From Tannerellaceae bacterium (GTDB taxonomy: Bacteria; Bacteroidota; Bacteroidia; Bacteroidales; Tannerellaceae), in contig JAIRZN010000148.1 of assembly GCA_031267205.1 (NCBI GenBank), positions 1 through 8,977 of the forward strand: 8,977 bases of DNA, given 5' to 3'. The number at the start of each line of letters is the position of its first letter. Position 1 is the first letter of the stretch. The notes below the pieces were generated by a model, which had not been told where the DNA came from, searched no databases, and worked only from the letters and a program-made list of their open reading frames with translations. The position numbers and the translations under genes are program-made. Positions 1-5,942 of the stretch are shown in pieces.

Positions 1-1542
1 AAGGCGCAGGACGGGTACAGGAATCCTGTACTGCGCGGCTTTAATCCTGATCCGAGCATCTGCCGTGTTGGCGATGATTTCTATATGACAACCTCGTCTT
101 TCGAGTATTTCCCCGGACTGCCTATCTATCACAGCAAGGATCTCATACATTGGCGGCAGATAGGTCATTGCCTGACGCGCGACTCGCAATTGCCGCTGCA
201 CGGGGCCGCTGCCTCCGGTGGATTGTACGCGCCTTCCCTGCGCTACCGCGACGGGCTGTTTTATGTCATATGCACCAATGTTTCGTCGGGGGGCAACTTC
301 TTTTGTACGGCGACTGATCCGGCGGGCGAGTGGAGCGACCCTGTTTGGGTGGGAGTAAGGAGTATCGACCCTGATATATTCTGGGACGTGGATGGCAAGA
401 CTCATTTCGTGACACAAGGGAACGAGGGCATCCGCGTTACGGAAATAGACATCAAGACAGGCGCCACGCTGGCCCCCGAACGGCTTGTATGGGGCGGCAT
501 GGGCGGGCGTTATCCCGAAGCTCCACATATTTACAGCAAGGATGGCTTCTATTACCTCCTGTTGGGCGAAGGCGGGACGGAATACGCGCACAGTGCAACC
601 ATCGGGCGAAGCCGGAATGTATACGGACCGTATGAGCCCTGTCCGCTCAACCCAATCATAGCCCACGGCAACAGGAGAGGCCAGAGCAGCCCGATTCAGG
701 GCGTAGGACATGCCGATTTCGTGCAGGCGCCGGACGGCTCGTGGTGGGTCGTCTTCCTCGGCTTCCGTGTCACCGAACCCTCATCTTACTACCACATCCT
801 GGGGAGGGAAACTTTCCTGGCGCCCGTCGACTGGCCCGCAGGAGGATGGCCGCAGGTTAACGGCAACGGCGTCGTATCCTTAGACATGCGTGTGCCGACG
901 CTGCCGCAACATACGTTTGAAAAGACGCCCGCGCGTACGGATTTCGACACGGAAAAGTTGGGCCTTGAATGGAATTTCCTCCGCAATCCTCAGAGGGAAA
1001 ACTATTCCCTCTCACAAAGGAAGGGATACCTGCGCATCACGCCCTCGACGTCCACGCTGAACGAAACGAACCCGGTATCGTTCGTCGGGCGGCGTCAAAC
1101 GGAACATACGTTCACGGCGACAACCCTGCTCGACTTCCACCCGTCTGCCGACAGCGACGAGGCGGGCGTGACGCTTATCCAGAACAACACGCATCACTAC
1201 GACCTGGCGTTAACGCGGAAAGGCGGGAAAAACATCGTACAGTTGCGCGTCCGTGCAGGCTCGCTCACGTACGTCGCCGCCGAGCGCGCCCTGTCTGGCG
1301 ACCGTGCGCTATTGCGCGTAAAAGGCTCCCCGTTGCAATACCATTTCTATGTTGCAGACCCGAAAAACGGCGAGTATGCGGAATTAGGCCGTATGGACAC
1401 GCGCTACCTCAGCACGGAAGTCGCCGGAGGCTTCACAGGGGTAATGATCGGCCTGTACGCCTCCTCCAACGGCAAGCCGAGCCGAGCCGAAGCTTTTTAC
1501 GACTGGTTTGATTATCAGGTCGACGCCGCAGACGAGCGGTGA
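1..1542 (+). CDS. GH43 beta-xylosidase/arabinofuranosidase, 5'-truncated
   Basis: A glycoside hydrolase family 43 enzyme, expected to release xylose or arabinose from xylan or arabinan side chains by inversion. The reading frame is open from the first base, so the start codon and any signal peptide lie upstream of the window; 513 codons are visible. Numbering in-window residues, the opening block NPVLRGFNPDPS holds the expected catalytic base Asp17. SIDPDIFWD gives the pKa-modulating Asp123, YPEAPHIY the general acid Glu173, and GHADFV the conserved His237. The five-bladed propeller covers about residues 8-300. From about residue 311 (RTDFDTEKLGLEWNF) to the end it resembles the concanavalin A-like C-terminal domain of GH43 beta-xylosidases (GH43_C2 type). 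The ATG at 85 is internal, because the conserved catalytic Asp lies before it. The length fits the xylosidase-like GH43 subfamilies with only some tens of residues missing. Exact substrate is not decidable from sequence alone. No obvious frameshift is seen. Confidence 0.93.
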   Translation, partial: KAQDGYRNPVLRGFNPDPSICRVGDDFYMTTSSFEYFPGLPIYHSKDLIHWRQIGHCLTRDSQLPLHGAAASGGLYAPSLRYRDGLFYVICTNVSSGGNFFCTATDPAGEWSDPVWVGVRSIDPDIFWDVDGKTHFVTQGNEGIRVTEIDIKTGATLAPERLVWGGMGGRYPEAPHIYSKDGFYYLLLGEGGTEYAHSATIGRSRNVYGPYEPCPLNPIIAHGNRRGQSSPIQGVGHADFVQAPDGSWWVVFLGFRVTEPSSYYHILGRETFLAPVDWPAGGWPQVNGNGVVSLDMRVPTLPQHTFEKTPARTDFDTEKLGLEWNFLRNPQRENYSLSQRKGYLRITPSTSTLNETNPVSFVGRRQTEHTFTATTLLDFHPSADSDEAGVTLIQNNTHHYDLALTRKGGKNIVQLRVRAGSLTYVAAERALSGDRALLRVKGSPLQYHFYVADPKNGEYAELGRMDTRYLSTEVAGGFTGVMIGLYASSNGKPSRAEAFYDWFDYQVDAADER

Positions 1543-1585
1543 TGCGTGCAACAAATTTTTAGCTCCGCAAAATATCCCTGATCCT

Positions 1586-1606
1586 AACGCACCCGCGACG
1601 GGCGTT
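1586..1606. other. Small hairpin after the GH43 gene
   Basis: Beginning 44 nt past the GH43 stop, AACG plus CCCG pair with CGGG plus CGTT around a CGA loop, with a two-base bulge (CA) on the left arm. No T-run follows, so this is not a convincing intrinsic terminator, though it is the best hairpin close to the gene end. Another weak one, GCTTTTG (1708-1714) with CAAAAGC (1725-1731), lies just before the tandem array. The rest of 1543-1747 shows no gene. Confidence 0.25.
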
Positions 1607-1747
1607 GCAAAAAGCCGCCTCCGAGCATATCGGCGTCCCAAAGCGCACGGCGACAAAAAACGAGGAGAAAGCATATAATTTCTTCAAAGCCACAATGAAT
1701 TGTAGAAGCTTTTGCGAAAAAAATCAAAAGCCCACCGAGCATTGCGT

Positions 1748-2386
1748 GTCGTGCTAAAAATTTCTCCCCTCCAAAAAGAGTTTTTGTGGGTCGTGCTAAA
1801 AATTTCTGTCTCCAAAAAGTTCTTTTGGAGGTCGTGCTAAAAATTTCTGTCTCCAAAAAGTCTTTTTGGAGGTCGTGCTAAAAATTTCTCCGTCCAAAAA
1901 GTTCTTTTGGAGGTCGTGAAAAAATTCTCTGTCTCCAAAAAGTGTTTTTGGAGGTCGTGCATAGAAATTCTCCCTCCAAAAAGTTCATTTGGAGGTCGTG
2001 CTTGGAAATTCTCCCTCCAAAAAGTCCATTTGGAGGTCGTGCTTGGAAAATATTTGCCCAAAAAGCGTTTTTGGAGGTCGTGCTTGGAAATTCTGCCTCC
2101 AAAAAGTGTTTTTGGAGGTCGTGCTTGGAAATTCTTCCCCCAAAAAGTTCATTTGGAGGTCGTGCTTGGAAAATATTCCTTCAAAAAGTGTTTTTGGAGG
2201 TCGTGCTTGGAAATTCTTCCCCAAAGAAGTGTTGTTGGAGGTCGTGCTTGGAAAATATTTGCCCAAAAAGTGTTTTTGGGGGTCGTGCTTGGAAAATATT
2301 CCTTCAAAAAATGTTTTTGGAGGTCGTGCTTGGAAAATATTCCTTCAAAAAGTGTTTTTTGGGGGGGTCGTGCTTGGAAAATCTGT
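1748..2386. repeat. Tandem array of fifteen 41-bp hairpin units plus a partial unit
   Basis: Units counted from GTCGTGC begin at 1748, 1790, 1831, 1872, 1913, 1954, 1995, 2036, 2077, 2118, 2159, 2200, 2241, 2282 and 2323. A partial sixteenth begins at 2367 and loses similarity near 2386. Thirteen units are exactly 41 bp; the first is 42 and the last full one 44. Each has a left part (GTCGTGC plus an A/T-rich stretch) and a right part that is an inverted repeat, at best CTCCAAAAA and TTTTTGGAG around a GTG loop. Left parts fall into types: units 1-4 have CTAAAAATTTCT, units 5-6 are intermediate, units 7, 9, 10 and 12 have CTTGGAAATTCT, and units 8, 11, 13, 14 and 15 have CTTGGAAAATATT. The divergence between units is spread through the whole unit, so there are no constant repeats and unique spacers as in CRISPR. 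Long overlapping open frames run through it in all three + frames and on the - strand, but 41 is not a multiple of three and the translations are just frame-rotated repeats. I infer a non-coding minisatellite. Confidence 0.93.
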
Positions 2387-2393
2387 CAAGCCG

Positions 2394-2487
2394 CCGGCGC
2401 GGGCTTGTAGCCCGTGGGCACATCGACGGACGCTTGCTGTACTGCGCCTCGTAGCGTGGCAGGGCACGGGCTGCAGGCTCGCGCCGG
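2394..2487. other. GC-rich nested inverted repeat, possible structured element
   Basis: Just after the array, 2394-2404 can pair with 2477-2487 over 11 positions (ten Watson-Crick pairs and one G-U). Inside that, AGCCCGTG at 2409-2416 pairs perfectly with CACGGGCT at 2465-2472, and ACGCT at 2430-2434 pairs with AGCGT at 2453-2457. A competing local hairpin, CGGGCT and AGCCCG around TGT (2400-2414), is also possible. The nested order suggests one folded RNA or a palindromic intergenic repeat. GC-rich DNA pairs easily by chance, and I do not recognise a known RNA family. Confidence 0.4.
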
Positions 2488-2603
2488 AGGTTACAAAGCT
2501 AACGGCTCAATCGTGAAGACCGGAGCCACGCCTATGTCCGAAACGCCGTCGATGCTTTCCCGAAGGGGAAAAAAAGATTGGGGGGCGCGGCGTTACAAGA
2601 ATA

Positions 2604-2660
2604 CTTTTGGAGGTCGCGCTTGGGAAACCGGATGGGGAATCGGGGATTGTAGCGTCGTGC
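2604..2660. repeat. Decayed copies of the 41-bp unit
   Basis: At 2605-2624 the sequence TTTTGGAGGTCGCGCTTGGG matches the unit boundary of the array with two substitutions. Its GTCGCGC starts at 2613, and another GTCGTGC starts at 2654, exactly 41 bp later. The offset from the last array unit (2367) to 2613 is 246 bp, which is six times 41. An in-phase GGAGGT also occurs at 2486-2491. I read these as remnants of an originally longer array; the sequence between them is otherwise unlike the unit. Confidence 0.55.
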
Positions 2661-2682
2661 CGGCGTGATTGGGGCCGGCGCG

Positions 2683-2740
2683 GCCGTCGCGGACTTGTTT
2701 TGACGGCGCGGGCACGGCGGCGGGGGATGGGCATCCGTCA
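2683..2740. other. Mutually exclusive short inverted repeats
   Basis: GCCGTC at 2683-2688 can pair with GACGGC at 2702-2707. Alternatively TGACGG at 2701-2706 can pair with CCGTCA at 2735-2740. The two pairings share 2702-2706, so they exclude each other. GGAT (2725-2728) and ATCC (2733-2736) form a further small hairpin. The block lies upstream of the likely nitroreductase promoter and is very GC-rich, so a functional switch is not implied. No gene is seen between 2488 and 2857. Confidence 0.2.
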
Positions 2741-2796
2741 CGCTCGCGTTATTCGCAGTATTGCGGGAAGCCGGCGCGCGGGCGAGTAAATTTCCT

Positions 2797-2804
2797 TACC
2801 TTTG
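2797..2804 (+). promoter_or_regulatory. Bacteroidetes -7 box upstream of the nitroreductase gene
   Basis: TACCTTTG matches the Bacteroidetes -7 consensus TAnnTTTG exactly and sits where base composition turns from GC-rich to AT-rich. Transcription would start near 2811, giving a leader of about 47 nt. No clear TTTG -33 element is seen at the usual distance, so the call rests on the -7 box and its position. Confidence 0.55.
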
Positions 2805-2857
2805 TGCAAGACGTTTAAGAAAAATATTTTTTTATCATTTAAAATTATTTCTGTATT

Positions 2858-3499
2858 ATGAAACAATTAGTGTTTTTATTCGCAACATTCCTCGTGGCCG
2901 GCATGATGAACGCCCAGGAGTTGAAAGTAATCAAGCTCGAAGCCCCCACAAAGACAGGCGGCGAACCGGTTATGAAGGCGTTCGACAATCGCAAATCCGA
3001 CCGTGAATTTGCTCCCGACAAGCTCAAGTCGCGCGACTTGTCCAACCTTCTCTGGGCGGCTAACGGGATTAACCGCGCAGACGGCAAGCGCACGGCTCCT
3101 TCGGCTATCAACGCGCAGGACGTGGATGTATACGTCATAATGGCGGAAGGGGCTTATATTTATGACGCGAAGGCGCACGCCCTTAACCCGGTGGCGGCGG
3201 GCGACTTGCGCGGAGCTGTGGCCGGCACGGGACAGGACTTTGTCAAGGCTGCGCCGGTGAGCCTCGTGATAGTGTCCGAACTCACGCGCCTGGGGAAGAA
3301 TCCTGATGAGAATACGCGCCTGATGGGAGCCGTAGACGTCGGTATCGTGTGCCAGAATATCAATATCGCATGCGCCGGCCTGGGGCTCGTCACCGTTCCC
3401 CGCGCCTCGATGGACAAGGCTGCGCTGGCGAAGGCGCTCAAGTTGAAGGACACCCAACTGCTGCTCATGAACAACCCTGTGGGCTATCCCAAGAAGTAA
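2858..3499 (+). CDS. Exported SagB/nitroreductase-like flavoprotein
   Basis: A 213-aa protein of the nitroreductase superfamily, most like the short SagB/ThcOx-type oxidoreductases, which bind FMN and use NAD(P)H to reduce small substrates. The first 19 residues form a signal peptide: a Lys near the N-terminus, a hydrophobic core, and a likely cut after MNA before Gln20. The mature enzyme should therefore be periplasmic. Family motifs are RKSDREF at 45-51 (FMN phosphate-binding region), LLWAANGINR at 64-73, and APSAINAQ at 80-87. The segment GAVDVGIVCQNINIACAGLGL near 156-176 matches the helix and flavin-contact region of the fold. Start choice: the ATG directly precedes the signal peptide and follows an AT-rich leader. 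The metallophosphoesterase gene follows 14 nt after the stop, so the two are probably co-transcribed. The physiological substrate is unknown. Confidence 0.88.
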   Translation: MKQLVFLFATFLVAGMMNAQELKVIKLEAPTKTGGEPVMKAFDNRKSDREFAPDKLKSRDLSNLLWAANGINRADGKRTAPSAINAQDVDVYVIMAEGAYIYDAKAHALNPVAAGDLRGAVAGTGQDFVKAAPVSLVIVSELTRLGKNPDENTRLMGAVDVGIVCQNINIACAGLGLVTVPRASMDKAALAKALKLKDTQLLLMNNPVGYPKK

Positions 3500-3513
3500 T
3501 CCGCGTAGATATT

Positions 3514-4638
3514 ATGCGTGTTTTTCTTCAATCCGTTCTTGTACAGTTGCTGCTCAACCCGTATGTTTTCTGGCGGGGCCGGCAGGCTATTCCAAAGAAG
3601 AAAAGCTGGCAGATACCGTTCATCGCCTGTTTTGGCGTTGAAATTACGGTGTATCTCGCCGGCTTCTTCTTCCACAAGACGCTGCCCGACGGCGTGATGG
3701 TGGCTATCCTTAATTATTGCGGGACGTGGTACGTTGGCCTCTTATACTCAACGATGGCGCTGCTTGCGCTGGAAATCGTACGCCTGTCGAACCGCCTGCG
3801 CCCGTGGTATCCGAAATGGATAGTGCAGCACGGGAAGCAGACGCGGCTGTCGCTATTTTTCCTCGTAATCGCCGGCGTCGCAGGCCTGCTCGTCAGCGCA
3901 TACCGCACAGTAGCCCGCCCCGTCGTCAGGCACGTCGACATCGCCCTTCCCAAAGGCGCCGGCCGCTGCGATAGCCTCGTAGTTGTCATGATGAGCGATA
4001 TGCATATAGGCGAAATTATCGGTAAGAGCTTAGTGCAGCGATATGTCGCCCTAAGTAACGCGCAGGACCCAGACCTGGTGATCCTGGCCGGCGATTTGAT
4101 AGACTACGAGTCCCGCTTCGCGGAAATGGCGCATATCGAGGACGATTTGCTGCAACTGAAGGCCCGCTACGGCGTATATGCCGTGAACGGGAACCATGAA
4201 TACCGGGCCAACCGCTATGCCAAGAGAAAATGGATACAGCAGACCGGCGCAACGCTGCTTGTCGATTCTGTGGTCACTATAAACGGCTCGTTCTACCTTG
4301 CGGGGCGCGACGACGCTGTAAACAAAGGCCGCAAGCCCCTGCACGCGCTCGTCGGCAGCCTGGATAAAGACAAGCCCCTGATCGTCGTCGACCACCAGCC
4401 GACGGCTATAAACGAGCTGGTAATGAACGGCGCCGCCCTTGGCCTGCATGGCCATACGCACAACGGTCAACTGTGGCCGTATCCTTTGGTTATGAAGTAT
4501 GTCTATGAATTTCCATACGGCTACTACCGCAAGGGAGGCACGCAGTTTTACGTATCATCCGGCATCGGGATAGCCGGGCCACCGTACCGCGTGGGGACTG
4601 TCTCCGAAATGGTTGTGCTGCATGTAAGGTTTATATAA
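3514..4638 (+). CDS. Membrane-anchored metallophosphoesterase
   Basis: A 374-aa calcineurin-like metallophosphoesterase with an N-terminal membrane part. Hydrophobic stretches at about residues 4-19, 29-48, 58-85 and 110-127 suggest four membrane passes, followed by the catalytic domain. All dinuclear metal-site motifs are visible: DMH (Asp162, His164), GDLID (Asp194, Asp197), GNHE (Asn227, His228), VDH (His294) and GHTH (His314, His316). The layout resembles the YkuE/YaeI-like group, some of which act on lipid-linked phosphoesters, but the substrate here cannot be told. The frame stays open upstream to an ATG at 3349, but that would overlap the nitroreductase gene by 151 bp. The ATG at 3514 gives a hydrophobic N-terminus and a normal 14-nt operon spacing, so I chose it. 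Confidence 0.9.
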   Translation: MRVFLQSVLVQLLLNPYVFWRGRQAIPKKKSWQIPFIACFGVEITVYLAGFFFHKTLPDGVMVAILNYCGTWYVGLLYSTMALLALEIVRLSNRLRPWYPKWIVQHGKQTRLSLFFLVIAGVAGLLVSAYRTVARPVVRHVDIALPKGAGRCDSLVVVMMSDMHIGEIIGKSLVQRYVALSNAQDPDLVILAGDLIDYESRFAEMAHIEDDLLQLKARYGVYAVNGNHEYRANRYAKRKWIQQTGATLLVDSVVTINGSFYLAGRDDAVNKGRKPLHALVGSLDKDKPLIVVDHQPTAINELVMNGAALGLHGHTHNGQLWPYPLVMKYVYEFPYGYYRKGGTQFYVSSGIGIAGPPYRVGTVSEMVVLHVRFI

Positions 4639-4995
4639 AAAAAGTCTCCCGGCCGCAAAAGCAACCGGAAGACCGACTTGGCGTTCGAGTTAAGGGAGTG
4701 AGTCACCTAAAACTAAATAAATCAAATAACATAACAATCTTTTGCCAATTAAACTAACCTATTCTCTGATGCAAATAAAACATATAAGGCCGAGACCAAA
4801 AAATAAACCCCCACTACAATATATTCTCATTCCCGCAATCACGACAGGACGAAGTACAACATCCCTTTCTCATCCAATATCCCTCAGCCCGTCCGAAAAC
4901 CTCAAAAGCGAGGCGAGATTTTGTTTTTGGAGAAAAAACAGCAACCTTTACGCCAGTAAAAGAAAAAACGGAATCAAAATAAACACATATATTAT
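4639..4995. other. Gene-free AT-rich region with one hairpin
   Basis: The clearest element is GTCTCCCGG (4644-4652) pairing with CCGGAAGAC (4665-4673) with one mismatch and a 12-nt loop. On the + strand no T-run follows. Read on the - strand the hairpin is followed by seven T, so it looks more like a terminator for leftward transcription. A short palindrome GTGA-G-TCAC lies at 4698-4706. From about 4706 on, the sequence is AT-rich with no credible protein; the frames open there have unlikely starts and compositions. No convincing TAnnTTTG box was found for the gene at 4996. Confidence 0.4.
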
Positions 4996-5928
4996 ATGGC
5001 ATCACAAACAAAGACGATAAAAGTTTACCAGAGGATTCTTGAAGATATGAGCAATGACGAACACGTCAGGTTCTGCGCCGAGATAGGCAGCTTAATTAAG
5101 GCTCGCATATCGGGACTGCCCGGAATACCGCCGCTGTGGGAAACGTTCAATAATCTGTACCGTAAAGAATGTTTCATACACGAACGGCATGCCGACATGA
5201 TGGAAGCGCCGACACTTTCGCTTGCGGAGAATATAAATAACCCTGAAAGAAAAGACGAAGCGTCCGTGAACTTTCATGCCGAAGGCCTCCCCGAAGGCGC
5301 CGGCTCTACCGAAATACAGAACTCGATGGATACCATACGCTACCGTGTAGGCCGCGCCTTGGAGTCCCTAACTGCAGGCATTGAGGCGCTATACGTCATT
5401 AGCGCCCTTTCCGGCGGAAACGACGGGGCGGACATTGTCGATTACATCAACGACGTCATCACCCGCTTCAAACGCAAGCACGGGAACAATGAGCCTAATC
5501 GCATGTGTAATATCCCCTTCAACAGCGTGGACGATTTTGCAGGAGCGTATGTCCCGCACCTTACGGTAGCCTCGCAGGTAGTTTTCCACAGTCATTTGTC
5601 CGCATCCGCACGCAGCAATAATGTAATAGAGATAAAATTTACCGACGCCGACGCCTTCTCCCAACTGCTGTATCCCGAAGCCAAAGCCGGCGTCCTCTAT
5701 ATCTCAGGCGAGGAGACGGACGCCAACAGCGCATTCTCCGTCAAAGGCTTTCGCATGGACGAGAGGGGCGAGAGCCCTATCGCCCTCCTCATCTCACCTC
5801 CCCTCGATTATTTGACCTGCAGAACCCCGTCCGCCAACACCGGCACATACAGCGCGAAGGTGTTCAAGGATAATATCGAGCTGGCCATCCTCGACAACTT
5901 CCAATATCCGGCAACGGGCCGCAGATGA
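4996..5928 (+). CDS. Hypothetical protein, 310 aa
   Basis: I do not recognise this protein with confidence. It has no signal peptide or membrane segment, so it is probably cytoplasmic. The N-terminal 65 residues (including MSNDEHVRFCAEIGSLIKA) look helical and recall, from memory only, the start of Bacteroidetes DUF6261-type proteins. Residues about 108-162 form a second helical block (SMDTIRYRVGRALESLTAG through DYINDVITRFKRKHG). Residues about 185-310 look mixed or beta-rich, with short strands such as AGVLYISGEE and SPIALLISPP. Codon use and GC match the neighbouring genes, which supports a real gene. The ATG at 4996 follows an AT-rich leader (atattat), typical of Bacteroidetes starts, and no in-frame upstream ATG competes. 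It stands alone, with 357 nt before it and a convergent gene 14 nt after it, so context gives no functional hint. Confidence 0.75.
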   Translation: MASQTKTIKVYQRILEDMSNDEHVRFCAEIGSLIKARISGLPGIPPLWETFNNLYRKECFIHERHADMMEAPTLSLAENINNPERKDEASVNFHAEGLPEGAGSTEIQNSMDTIRYRVGRALESLTAGIEALYVISALSGGNDGADIVDYINDVITRFKRKHGNNEPNRMCNIPFNSVDDFAGAYVPHLTVASQVVFHSHLSASARSNNVIEIKFTDADAFSQLLYPEAKAGVLYISGEETDANSAFSVKGFRMDERGESPIALLISPPLDYLTCRTPSANTGTYSAKVFKDNIELAILDNFQYPATGRR

Positions 5929-5942
5929 TAAGAATTATAAGT

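Noticed and set aside
969..1511. 180-codon frame inside the GH43 gene
   Set aside because: It is an Arg/Pro-rich shadow of the GH43 reading frame.
1748..2386. CRISPR array
   Set aside because: The whole 41-bp period is similar between units, with no constant repeat and unique spacers, and no cas genes are present.
1907..2516. Repeat-protein genes in the tandem array
   Set aside because: All + frames are open alike, the repeat is not a multiple of three, and no start or codon pattern favours one frame.
3349..3513. Longer N-terminus for the metallophosphoesterase
   Set aside because: It would overlap the nitroreductase gene heavily and adds an Arg-rich out-of-frame sequence before the natural membrane start.
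4922..4932. Stray copy of the 41-bp unit arm (TGTTTTTGGAG)
   Set aside because: Only 11 bases match and the GTCGTGC part does not follow, so chance in AT-rich DNA is likely.
4742..5020. Small gene before the 310-aa protein
   Set aside because: It needs a TTG start, overlaps the next gene, and its composition simply reflects AT-rich leader DNA.
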